The notes under the pieces: model-generated | Seen by the model: the letters and a program-made list of their open reading frames with translations, nothing else | What the model was told of the DNA's origin: nothing | Databases searched by the model: none | Translations under genes and position numbers: made by a program | In this document: positions 33,840-41,401 of the stretch, piece by piece | Layout of the letters: each line of letters starts with the position of its first letter | Numbering within the stretch: the first letter of the stretch is position 1 | From: CAYYJS01 sp964472315 | Lineage (GTDB): Bacteria > Verrucomicrobiota > Kiritimatiellia > UBA8416 | Direction of reading: 5' to 3' | DNA: 58,063 bases | Assembly (NCBI GenBank): GCA_964472315.1 | Contig: CAYYJS010000020.1 | Span: 1 to 58,063 of the forward strand

Positions 33840-33877
33840 CACTGTTTTCAAGTAACCGAATGGGGGCTTGCCCGGCA

Positions 33878-34026
33878 CCCCTTGATCCTGTGGAGGCCAT
33901 GCTACAGGCATGGCCGACGCAGGTCAAGGGGCGGACAGCCGCCGTTTCGGCGGGGCCCGGTCCAAGCCGGGGTTCGCGCCGCGCAGCGGCGCAACCCCGG
34001 CGCCGGACTGATGGGCATTGTTCGGC
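33878..34026 (-). other. Large attC-like palindromic region
   Basis: The minus strand begins GCCGAAC AATGCCC (34026-34013), then strong nested arms (GCCGGGGTT...AACCCCGGC). A second bulged stem follows at 33878-33931 (CCCCTTGA...TCAAGGGG around GGCCATGC/GCATGGCC). The left side matches attC but no right core GTTRRRY was found, so the site may be unusually long or damaged. Confidence 0.4.
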
Positions 34027-34027
34027 A

Positions 34028-34396
34028 TCATTTGGTTTGGCTGCTCAACCATGAGAGTAGATCTGGTTTGCGGCTGACTTGAAGGAGCCCCGGGGTGGTC
34101 TCATTTGGCTGCCATTCCATGACTGCATACGAGACCCCATCGTTATGAAAGTAGGTGATGGTCATGCTGCGGAAGCCATGAATGATGGGATGATGATGGC
34201 ATATGGGGTATTGCTCAGGCGGGGTGGTCCGGGGCCTGAGCGGATCCACGTTCTCGCCTACCTTGGCGGCAAGCAGTGGATTCAGGCGGAACCTGGGATC
34301 ATGAGAGTGATCACTCTGACTGCCCCAAATGATAACGACTGGCTGAAGCAGCCAGTTCACATTGTACGGTGGAACCAAATGAAGGAATTTGCGCAC
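34028..34396 (-). CDS. Possible cassette ORF, competing with the plus-strand ORF
   Basis: A 122-residue open frame (MRKFLHLVPPYNVNWLLQ...SFLSSQ-like end) with no family match. Its only support is positional: its stop lies 1 nt before an attC-type left core, as for the other cassette genes on this strand. Its sequence looks less protein-like than the plus-strand frame at 34079-34414, and at most one of the two is real. Confidence 0.2.
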   Translation of the reverse strand: MRKFLHLVPPYNVNWLLQPVVIIWGSQSDHSHDPRFRLNPLLAAKVGENVDPLRPRTTPPEQYPICHHHPIIHGFRSMTITYFHNDGVSYAVMEWQPNETTPGLLQVSRKPDLLSWLSSQTK

Positions 34397-34414
34397 AGGA
34401 CAAATGGAGAGTAG
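34079..34414 (+). CDS. Possible truncated gene, unknown family
   Basis: A 111-residue frame with a TTG start, or 89 residues from the ATG at 34145. The C-terminal part reads IHVLAYLGGKQWIQAEPG, MRVITLTAPNDNDWL and VHIVRWNQ. This resembles proteins with a His-x-x-x-YLG, W-I-x-A-D/E-P pattern (NlpC/P60- or YiiX-like, tentative). No good ribosome-binding site is visible and the N-terminus looks cut, so it may be a remnant. It overlaps the minus-strand frame at 34028-34396 almost completely. Confidence 0.35.
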   Translation: MKEPRGGLIWLPFHDCIRDPIVMKVGDGHAAEAMNDGMMMAYGVLLRRGGPGPERIHVLAYLGGKQWIQAEPGIMRVITLTAPNDNDWLKQPVHIVRWNQMKEFAHRTNGE

Positions 34415-34511
34415 CGTCTAAAGCCGCACTCTCAGTTGCGACGTTCGCACCGAAGAAGGGGTTGAAAACCGCAACGCCTCTGGTATGCTGAAGGCCAGAT
34501 GGAGACAGACG

Positions 34512-34773
34512 ATGCCAGAGATAAGCCGGTTCTTCGGAATCATCATTCGGATGTTCTTTGACGAACACAATCCTCCGCACGTCCATGCCGACTAACCAAG
34601 GGCAGAAGGCGGTCTTCGATCCGAACGGCAACGTGACGCGTGGCGATCTGGCTTCGCGCACGGCAAAACGGCTGGTGCGGGAATGGATTGACCTGCATGT
34701 GGACGAGTTGCGAGCCGACTGGGAACTGGCTCAGGCGGGAAGAGACTTCCAGAAAATCGCCCCGCTGGAGTGA
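34512..34773 (+). pseudogene. Frameshifted DUF4160 gene
   Basis: Translation from 34512 gives MPEISRFFGIIIRMFFDEHN then PPHVHAD, a textbook DUF4160 start. The in-frame TAA at 34593 would follow directly. One extra base here (GACTAACCAAGGG where GACTACCAAGGG is expected) shifts the frame. From 34597 the rest of the family continues (QGQKAVFDPNGNV...VREWIDLHVDELRADWELAQ) to 34773. It is therefore a recent single-base disruption, unless recoding occurs. No DUF2442 partner follows; an attC-like site begins 12 nt after the stop. Confidence 0.8.
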
Positions 34774-34785
34774 GGTGCGTTATAG

Positions 34786-34842
34786 TGCGAACAAGCAGGT
34801 GCGGGCGACGCTTTGCGGCGCGCCTGACCTCAGGCGTTGGGC
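34786..34842 (+). other. attC-like recombination site in plus orientation
   Basis: 57 bp. TGCGAACAAGCAGG on the left and CCTGACCTCAGGC then GTTGGGC on the right, around a GCGACGC-TTT-GCGGCGC tip. The CTCAGGCGTTGGGC end is very typical of attC. It follows the frameshifted DUF4160 gene by 12 nt and ends 18 nt before the ATG of the sulfur operon. Confidence 0.7.
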
Positions 34843-34860
34843 ACGAAAGGAGACGGAAGC

Positions 34861-36840
34861 ATGAAAGCACGAGTACTCTTGGCAGTGTTGGAATCATTGG
34901 CGTTGGGAGGACTGGCAGCGTGGGCGGCCGGGGGCACGGAGATCAAGGACACTGAATCGACGTCGCATGGGGCGGACGACGCCTTTCATCAACTGGTCGA
35001 CACATACAAGTTCCCGGAGTTCGAGATCGTCCAGTTCAACTTGCCGGTGTTGAGCCACTACTCGTATCTGGTCGTGTCGGCGGGTGAGGCGGTATTGGTT
35101 GATCCTGATCGCGATATCAACGCGTATCTCGATTACGCCAAAAAAAACAATGTCGCCATCCAGGGCGTGTTCCTTACCCATTCGCACGCCGACTTCGTGG
35201 CGGGGCATCTCGAAGCCGTCCGCGAGCTCAAGGTGCCTATCCATCAAAACGCCGCCAGCGGCGCGCAATACAAGATCGAACCGCTCCAGGACGGCTCAAC
35301 GTTCCGCGTCGGCAAAGCCACGATCAAGGCGATGGCGACACCCGGCCACACGCCCGATGGCATGTGCGGGCTGGTCAGTAGCGAAGCCGACACCACACCC
35401 CGCGCCATCCTGACAGGCGACACACTGTTTGTCGGCTCGATCGGGCGGCCGGACCTGCTGGAAGGAACGATGACGGCCGCCACGCTGGCCGCGATGAGCT
35501 TCGACACATGGCACAACAAACTTTCAAAGCTGCCGGATGCCTGCGCGGTGTTGCCGGCGCACGGGGCGGGGTCGTTGTGCGGTGCGCACTTGTCGGATGC
35601 GCCGTCATCCACCATCGGCGGGGAACGGGCTTCGAATCCATATCTCCAGAAAAAAGGCCGAAGCGAGTTCATCGCAGCGGTGCTTGAAGGGTTGCCGGAA
35701 GCGCCGCAGTATTTCAAACACAACGCCGCCCTGAACCGCACTGGCCCGCCGCTGGTGGACTGGGACGCCACGTCCGTCGCCGCGCCTGTGGCCGAATCGG
35801 TTACGAAAGACGCCGACCAATGGCTCGTGGATTTGCGGGACGCCAAGCCGTACGCCGCCGGCCACATCCCCGGCTCGATCAACATCGCCCTGCGTGGCCG
35901 GCTCGAAACGTGGGTGGGCACGATGGTCCCATGGCAAGCGCCCATGGTGTTGATCGGATCGGATCCCGAGATCAAGGAGGCGGTATTCCGCCTGCATCGG
36001 GTGGGCTACACGGGACAGCTATTGCCGTTTGACGCATGGACGGAAGCCGGTCTGTCGCTCGCCACCAGCGGCACGAGCGCGCCGGCCGAACTCTACCAGC
36101 AGATGCAGGACGGGACCGCGCCGATCATCGTGGACGTCCGCCTACCCAACGAATGGATGGCGATGCGCATCGGCACGGTAGTCAATCTCCCCATCTCGCA
36201 CCTCGCCGAACTCTCCGCGAAACTCGACCCGAACCTCCCGGTCGTGGCCGTCTGCAACAGCGCCTACCGATCGAGCCTTGCCGTCGGCATCCTGCAGCGG
36301 CGCGGGTTCAAGAACGTCGCCAGCCTCGCCGGCGGCAGCGCGGCGTGGATTGACGCCGGTTACCCCGTGTTCGGCAACGAACCGAAAGCGGCAGCCGCGC
36401 TGCAACGTCAGGTCCACATTGCCGAACGCATCTCGCCCGCCGACCTCAGCCGGTGGATCAAAGACCTGCCGGGCACGTTCGATCTCGTGGACATCCGGCC
36501 TGCCGACGCCTTTGCCGACTACGCCCTGCCGGGCGCACGTCGTGCCGATCTCGCCGCCCTGCTGGAAAACCCCGGCTACCTGACTGGCGCCGGACCGTTG
36601 ATCATCGTGGACCGTGACGGTTCGCTGGCGATGATGGCCGCCGGCATTCTCTCGCAAAAAACCAAACGCCCGATCAAAGCGTTGCATGGCGGCCTCGAAG
36701 CGTTCTGGGAAGCGACTGAACTCAAGGGCGCGGTCCGTGCCGTGCCGTTGCCCGCACCCGGAGTGCAACCGAAAGCCGCACCCGCCCCGGCCAGTCCGGC
36801 CACGCCGGCGCCGGCCAAGAAGAAATCCGCCGGTTGCTGA
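34861..36840 (+). CDS. Exported metallo-beta-lactamase fold / triple rhodanese protein (persulfide dioxygenase-like)
   Basis: A 659-residue protein. A signal-like N-terminus (to about 23) precedes a metallo-beta-lactamase domain (50-260) of the ETHE1/Blh persulfide dioxygenase kind: THSHADF, PGHTPDG, LTGDTLFVG, PAHG. Three rhodanese-like domains follow (about 318-400, 408-505, 523-625). Only the second has an active-site cysteine loop (VCNSAYRSS, C465); the first has MVLIGSD and the third VDRDGSLA. A Pro/Ala tail ends KKKSAGC. ETHE1-like enzymes oxidise glutathione persulfide to sulfite. An export signal and three rhodaneses are unusual. Start chosen by GGAGACGG upstream. Confidence 0.88.
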   Translation: MKARVLLAVLESLALGGLAAWAAGGTEIKDTESTSHGADDAFHQLVDTYKFPEFEIVQFNLPVLSHYSYLVVSAGEAVLVDPDRDINAYLDYAKKNNVAIQGVFLTHSHADFVAGHLEAVRELKVPIHQNAASGAQYKIEPLQDGSTFRVGKATIKAMATPGHTPDGMCGLVSSEADTTPRAILTGDTLFVGSIGRPDLLEGTMTAATLAAMSFDTWHNKLSKLPDACAVLPAHGAGSLCGAHLSDAPSSTIGGERASNPYLQKKGRSEFIAAVLEGLPEAPQYFKHNAALNRTGPPLVDWDATSVAAPVAESVTKDADQWLVDLRDAKPYAAGHIPGSINIALRGRLETWVGTMVPWQAPMVLIGSDPEIKEAVFRLHRVGYTGQLLPFDAWTEAGLSLATSGTSAPAELYQQMQDGTAPIIVDVRLPNEWMAMRIGTVVNLPISHLAELSAKLDPNLPVVAVCNSAYRSSLAVGILQRRGFKNVASLAGGSAAWIDAGYPVFGNEPKAAAALQRQVHIAERISPADLSRWIKDLPGTFDLVDIRPADAFADYALPGARRADLAALLENPGYLTGAGPLIIVDRDGSLAMMAAGILSQKTKRPIKALHGGLEAFWEATELKGAVRAVPLPAPGVQPKAAPAPASPATPAPAKKKSAGC

Positions 36841-36851
36841 GGAGCGAAGCC

Positions 36852-37382
36852 ATGAACGCCAAATCCACTTCCATCCCGACCGGCCCGAAACCCCACATGA
36901 ACCCGTATCTTGCCGGCGTGTTGCTCGGCTTGGTTTTGCTGGCGAGCTTCCTGACGCTCGGCGTAGGCCTCGGCGCGTCGGCGGGCATCGCCCGCGCGGG
37001 CGCGTTCGTGCAGAGTTGCGTCATGCCGCAACACGTCGCCAACAGCGCCTACTTCGGCGCATGGGGCAATGACCCGTTGCGGTACTACCTCGTGTTCATG
37101 TTCGTCGGCACGTTGCTCGGCGGACTGGTCTCGGCCATCGTGGGCCGACGCGTCCAGCCGCAACTTGAACGCGGCCCGACCGCCTCGCGCCGGTTGCGCG
37201 CCGCGCTCGCACTGATCGGCGGCGTGCTGGCCGGGTTCGCGAGCCGGGTGGCCTCAGGCTGCACGTCGGGACAGGCGTTGACCGGCGGCGCGATGCTGGT
37301 GACCGGCAGCCTGTTGTTTCTCGGTGCGATGTTCGCGAGCGGCTATGCGATGGCGTGGTTCGTACGGAGGCAATGGCAATGA
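36852..37382 (+). CDS. YeeE/YedE-family membrane protein (sulfur transport), first half-unit
   Basis: A 176-residue protein with about four membrane helices and the family motif ASGCTSGQALTGG, plus AGAFVQSCVMPQHV earlier. YeeE/TsuA proteins pass thiosulfate through a path lined with cysteines; two such half-units make one channel. The second half-unit is the N-terminus of the next protein, whose start overlaps this stop (ATGA). It follows the persulfide dioxygenase-like gene by 11 nt. Together these form an uptake-and-oxidation operon for reduced sulfur. The ATG at 36852 is preceded by GGAGCGAAGCC. Confidence 0.85.
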   Translation: MNAKSTSIPTGPKPHMNPYLAGVLLGLVLLASFLTLGVGLGASAGIARAGAFVQSCVMPQHVANSAYFGAWGNDPLRYYLVFMFVGTLLGGLVSAIVGRRVQPQLERGPTASRRLRAALALIGGVLAGFASRVASGCTSGQALTGGAMLVTGSLLFLGAMFASGYAMAWFVRRQWQ

Positions 37383-39352
37383 TCACTACCTTCTTCGGAC
37401 AGGAAGGCCTCGGCAGCAACGCCGCGCTGGTGTTGTCGCTGGTGCTCGGCTTCGGGTTCGGCGTCGCGCTCGAACAGGCCGGCTTCGGCAGCTCGCGCCG
37501 GCTGGCCGGCATCTTCTACTTCCGCGACATGACGGTGCTACGCGTAATGTTCACCGCGATGGTTACCGCCATGCTCGGCCTGCAACTCGCCCTCGCGCTC
37601 GGTATCGTGAGCGCCGACCAGATTTACTTCCTGCCAACTATCTACGGCGCGCAGATTGTCGGCGGCCTGTTATTCGGCGTCGGGTTCGTGCTGAGTTCGT
37701 GGTGTCCCGGCACCGCCGCGGTCGGACTCGCCAGCGGCCGGCTCGATGCGTTGATCTTCCTCGGCGGCGCGGCGCTTGGCAGCATCCTGTTCAACGAGTT
37801 GTACGATATCGTCGCGCCCCTCGCGAATTGGGGTGACAGCGGCGTGAAGTTTGTCTGGGCGGCGCTCGGCGTGTCCGCGCCGGTGTTCGCGCTGTTGTTT
37901 GCGACGGTCGCCGTCGCCGCGTTCTGGGGCTCGGAATGGATCGAGAAAAGAGTCACCGGCGCCGGGCCGTATCTGGGCAGCCCGTTCCTCAAGGCGTTCA
38001 GCGTCGTGATCCTCGCCGCCGCGCTCGGCGTGGCGATGCTCCCGACAGCCCCATCTGCCCGCCCTGCCGTTGTCACCGATAGCGGCCTCTTGCAGGCCAT
38101 CGAAGCCGGTGAGGACCACATCGAGCCCGACGATCTGGCCGACCGGCTGATGGCCGGCGGGGCCGGGTTGTTGCTGGTGGACATCCGCACGCCGTCAGAG
38201 TTTACCGCGTTCCATATTCGCGGCGCGGTCAATGTCGCCGCTGCCGACCTGCCGGAGTTCCTCTCGCCGCACAAGAACAAGGGCACAATCGTGCTGTACT
38301 CCAACGGCATGACCCATCCCGCCCAGGCACGCGACGCGCTGGCCCGGCTCGGATTCACCAATGCCTACCTGCTCACCGATGGCCTGCAAGGGTTCATGCA
38401 GACCGTGCTGAAACCGGTCTCGTTGCGCGAGATGCCCTTACCGGCAGTTCAAGCGGCGAAAGTCAACGCGTGGCGGGCGTTCTTCCTTGAAACCGCACTC
38501 GCGCCCGCTCCTGTGTCCGCCACCGCCCCGACGCGCTTGGTCGAAACCGGCTGGTTGCGGGACAACCTTGGCCGCGACAACCTGCGGATCATTGACCTTC
38601 GTCCGCAACCCGCTTACAACGGCGGCCATATTCCAGGCGCCGCGCGGATGGACGTCGAACATTTCCGCGGCGCAATCGGCGGCGTCTCCTCGATGCTGTT
38701 GCCGGCGGAAATGATCGCGAGTCACCTCGGCCTGCTCGGCATCACGCCGCAGACCACGGTGGTGCTCGTCCCCGGCGACAGACTCCACGACGCCACCCTC
38801 GTCGCCATCGCGCTCGAACGGGTCGGCCACGCCCAGTATGCCATCCTCAACGGCGGCTGGGAACAATGGGCCGCCGAGAAACGACCCGTGGACACCCGCC
38901 TCCCGTCCATCACCGCTACCGAGTACCCGGTCCAGCCCGGCGCCGACACGTTCACTGTCGATTACCAAGCCGTGCTGACGCACTCGCAAAACCGCAACGC
39001 CGTCTTCCTCGATGTGCGACCCGCCGACTTCTTCACCGGCAGGAAATCCGACGAAGCCCGCGCCGGCCACATTCCCGGCGCGTTGAACCGTCCCTTCACC
39101 AGCGACGTCTCCACCAACAACGCGGTCACCCATTTCAAACCGGTCGCCGACTTGGCGGAGGCCTACACGAAACTAATTCCTGGCAAGGACGCTCCCGTGG
39201 TGGTTTCCTGCCGCACCGGTCACCAAGCGAGCCAAACGTACTTTATCTTGCGTCACCTATTGGGTTATCAGCGCGTGAGTTGGTACGACGCCGGCTGGAC
39301 CGAATGGTCTGCCCGTCCCGAACTGCCGATTGAAACATCTATAGTCCGGTAG
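37379..39352 (+). CDS. YeeE/YedE membrane unit fused to three rhodanese-like domains
   Basis: A 657-residue fusion. Residues 1-230: about six membrane helices of the YeeE/YedE family (ALEQAGFGSSRRLAGIFYFRD, SSWCPGTAAVGLASG). Then three rhodanese-like domains: about 245-345 with Ser in place of Cys (LYSNGMT), about 385-510 without Cys (LVPGDRLHDA), and about 525-650 with an intact active loop (SCRTGHQAS). Fusing a sulfur channel to sulfurtransferases would let imported sulfane sulfur be handed on directly. The ATG at 37379 sits in the upstream stop codon with CGGAGG at proper spacing. Last gene of the operon. Confidence 0.88.
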   Translation: MITTFFGQEGLGSNAALVLSLVLGFGFGVALEQAGFGSSRRLAGIFYFRDMTVLRVMFTAMVTAMLGLQLALALGIVSADQIYFLPTIYGAQIVGGLLFGVGFVLSSWCPGTAAVGLASGRLDALIFLGGAALGSILFNELYDIVAPLANWGDSGVKFVWAALGVSAPVFALLFATVAVAAFWGSEWIEKRVTGAGPYLGSPFLKAFSVVILAAALGVAMLPTAPSARPAVVTDSGLLQAIEAGEDHIEPDDLADRLMAGGAGLLLVDIRTPSEFTAFHIRGAVNVAAADLPEFLSPHKNKGTIVLYSNGMTHPAQARDALARLGFTNAYLLTDGLQGFMQTVLKPVSLREMPLPAVQAAKVNAWRAFFLETALAPAPVSATAPTRLVETGWLRDNLGRDNLRIIDLRPQPAYNGGHIPGAARMDVEHFRGAIGGVSSMLLPAEMIASHLGLLGITPQTTVVLVPGDRLHDATLVAIALERVGHAQYAILNGGWEQWAAEKRPVDTRLPSITATEYPVQPGADTFTVDYQAVLTHSQNRNAVFLDVRPADFFTGRKSDEARAGHIPGALNRPFTSDVSTNNAVTHFKPVADLAEAYTKLIPGKDAPVVVSCRTGHQASQTYFILRHLLGYQRVSWYDAGWTEWSARPELPIETSIVR

Positions 39353-39354
39353 CA

Positions 39355-39690
39355 GTCATCACCGAAGTTCATGCACAGGAATACGACAACAGGCCCAACA
39401 ATTCGCTCCTCGACATGCGAGGCCGTCTGCAAGAGCTGACCACCAAGCAGCAAGAGACGCTTGAGCGTGAAATCGGCTATTTCGAGGGTCGCAAGAACCG
39501 AATGGATTACAAAAACGGCAAGGCGCTTGATCAGCCGCTTGGGTCCGGGGCTATCGCGTCGACTTGCTCGCAGTACCAATGCCGCTTCAAACGTACCGGT
39601 CAGTTCTGGAACCTGGATGGCGATGAGGCGTTCCTGGCGCCTCGGGGCGGAAGAGCGTCAGACGTGAAATGCGCCCAGTGTAAGCGTTGA
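39355..39690 (+). pseudogene. C-terminal remnant of a transposase
   Basis: The frame reads QEYDNRPNNSLLDMRGRLQE, REIGYFEGRKNRMDYK and PLGSGAIASTCSQYQCRFKR followed by TGQFW. The GSGxIES-x-RxKRxGxxW pattern marks the end of ISKra4-like transposases; here the usual Glu-Ser is Ala-Ser. Several hundred residues of the N-terminus are missing and no terminal inverted repeats were found. It marks a past insertion just after the sulfur operon. Confidence 0.65.
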
Positions 39691-39754
39691 ATTCCATCGT
39701 CGTTTGGTGCATCCTCATCCCGATTCTTTCCGGTGGATCGATGTCGAGGCTACC

Positions 39755-40816
39755 ATGGAATTGACCGCTTTGGGATTTGACGAATGGTTTGAGCGACAGG
39801 CCGCCCCCCTCCTGCAAACGGGGCAGGGCATGGCGCGCGTCACGGCCGTCGACCGGGGTGCATTCCTCGTCCGGAACCAGGACGCCGAAACCCATGCGGA
39901 ACTCGCGGGCAAGTTCCGTTTCGCGGTCGAAGCCGCCGGCGACCTGCCGTGCGTGGGCGACTGGGTGTGCGTGCAGAGCCACGCCTCGGGCGGTCCCGCG
40001 ATAATCCATGGCGTCGTCCCGAGGAAGACGTTCCTGCGCCGCAAGTGTCCCGGCAAGACGGTGGATTTCCAGATGATCGCGACGAATATCGATGTCGCCT
40101 GCATCGTGCAGGCCTGCGGCTACGATTTCAACCTGGGCCGGCTCGACCGATATCTCGTGATGGCTCACGAGGGCGCAATCGAGCCGTGGATCGTACTGAC
40201 CAAGACGGATCTGATCCCGCCCGGGCAGCTCGATGAAGCGATCGGGCAGGTGCGGCGCGCCTGCGGCGCCACCCCGATCGTCGCCCTCAGCAACACAACG
40301 GGCGATGGCTTGGGCGAGTTGCGCGCGCTTCTGGCACCCGGCGGAACATACTGCCTGCTCGGCTCCTCGGGCGTCGGGAAGACCACGCTCATCAACCGGC
40401 TGATTGGCCGCGAGGCGTTCGACACCCGGGCCGTCAGCGGCACTGGCGAAGGGGTCCATACCACGGCCCGCCGCCAATTGCTCATGCTTGAAAACGGCGC
40501 CATGTTGATCGACACGCCGGGAATGCGCGAGTTGGGCCTTCTGGGGACGAGCGACGGGGTGGACGACACGTTCGTCGAAATTCGCGAGCACGCCGAGCGC
40601 TGTCGCTTCGCGAACTGCACGCACACCGGGGAACCCGGATGCGCGGTCCGCCTGGCCGTGGAGAATGGGATTCTGAGCGAGGACCGGCATCAGAGCTACC
40701 TCAAGCTCAGGAAAGAGACCGAATACCACGACCTTTCCTACGTCGAGAAACGCAGGAAGGACCGATCCTTCGGTCGATTCGTCAAGTCCGTCAAGAAGGG
40801 CATGAAGGAGCGATAG
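39755..40816 (+). CDS. rsgA: Ribosome small-subunit-dependent GTPase A
   Basis: A 353-residue circularly permuted GTPase that checks late 30S maturation. An N-terminal OB-fold (about 30-110) is followed by the GTPase motifs in permuted order: TKTDL (G4), then LGSSGVGKTTLINRL (G1) and DTPGMRELG (G3). A C-terminal zinc knuckle has CRFANCTHTGEPGC. The ATG at 39755 (MELTALGFDEWF) is preferred over 39704 because family members start near the OB-fold. The Lys/Arg-rich tail fits rRNA binding. The gene looks complete. Confidence 0.93.
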   Translation: MELTALGFDEWFERQAAPLLQTGQGMARVTAVDRGAFLVRNQDAETHAELAGKFRFAVEAAGDLPCVGDWVCVQSHASGGPAIIHGVVPRKTFLRRKCPGKTVDFQMIATNIDVACIVQACGYDFNLGRLDRYLVMAHEGAIEPWIVLTKTDLIPPGQLDEAIGQVRRACGATPIVALSNTTGDGLGELRALLAPGGTYCLLGSSGVGKTTLINRLIGREAFDTRAVSGTGEGVHTTARRQLLMLENGAMLIDTPGMRELGLLGTSDGVDDTFVEIREHAERCRFANCTHTGEPGCAVRLAVENGILSEDRHQSYLKLRKETEYHDLSYVEKRRKDRSFGRFVKSVKKGMKER

Positions 40817-40825
40817 TCGAACATC

Positions 40826-40867
40826 CGGAACGAAGGGCCAGGCCAGCGGAACGAAGGGCCAGGCCAG
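40826..40867 (+). repeat. Perfect tandem duplication of 21 bp
   Basis: CGGAACGAAGGGCCAGGCCA plus G occurs twice head to tail (40826-40846 and 40847-40867) between rsgA and the next gene. The copies are identical, so the duplication is recent or under slippage. Confidence 0.9.
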
Positions 40868-40925
40868 AGGCGCGCGACCCGCGAACCGCAGGCGCGAGGA
40901 GGGCCGGACGGCAACGAGGAAAGCC

Positions 40926-41267
40926 ATGCGCGAGCGATTCATATCCGAGTCCCTGCAACCGGTGGCCGGCACATTCGATACGAACCGCATGGCCGCGGGA
41001 GAGCCCGGACTTCCCCGGGAATTCGTCTGGCATGACGAGACCATCCACCTCGCAAAGGTCGAGCGGGAATGGCGGGAAACCGGGCCCTGCCATCACGGGA
41101 GCGGCGAACAGTATGTCCGTAAACACTGGTACCAGGTGGAAGACGACCGCGGGCGCCGGATGAAAATCTACTTCGAACGGCACGCGAGGGGCAAACAGAT
41201 CAAGGCGCGCTGGACGTTGTATAGCATGGAAGAGAAAACCCCCAGGCCGGCATCGGGAGTTTCCTGA
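40926..41267 (+). CDS. DUF6504-like cytoplasmic protein
   Basis: A 113-residue protein with the pattern of a small conserved family often annotated DUF6504: PREFVWHDETIHLAKVEREW, then CHHGSGEQYVRKHWYQVE and RRMKIYFERHA...RWTLYSME. There is no signal peptide or membrane segment. The single domain probably folds as a beta sheet with the RKHWY strand at its centre. Biochemical function is unknown. GAGGAAAGCC precedes the ATG. It stands alone between rsgA and the AbiE module. Confidence 0.6.
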   Translation: MRERFISESLQPVAGTFDTNRMAAGEPGLPREFVWHDETIHLAKVEREWRETGPCHHGSGEQYVRKHWYQVEDDRGRRMKIYFERHARGKQIKARWTLYSMEEKTPRPASGVS

Positions 41268-41350
41268 CTGACGAGACACGCCGGCCTTCGTTCCTCCGAC
41301 CGCGATATGGCGCGGTGGACGCCGGCGGCGGCACGGGCACGTCACTTATG

Positions 41351-41401
41351 TTGACAATAACTCTACTTACCGTATAGTATTCGTCAATGGATGCTACGGT
41401 A
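41351..41401 (+). promoter_or_regulatory. abiE promoter and inverted-repeat operator
   Basis: TTGACA (41351-41356), 16-nt spacer and TATAGT (41373-41378) form a near-consensus promoter. Only 8 nt separate the -10 from the ATG at 41387. TACCGTA (41368-41374) and TACGGTA (41395-41401) are inverted repeats that flank the start, a layout like the sites bound by AbiEi repressors. Confidence 0.75.

Noticed and set aside
26992..34773. Interpretation of the accessory zone as a prophage or transposon
   Set aside because: No phage structural, integrase or complete transposase genes were found, and the gene-plus-palindrome periodicity fits cassettes better.
39393..39399. GCCCAACAATTCG looks like an ideal attC left core after the sulfur operon
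   Set aside because: It lies inside the transposase remnant's reading frame, which continues on both sides, and no matching right core follows.
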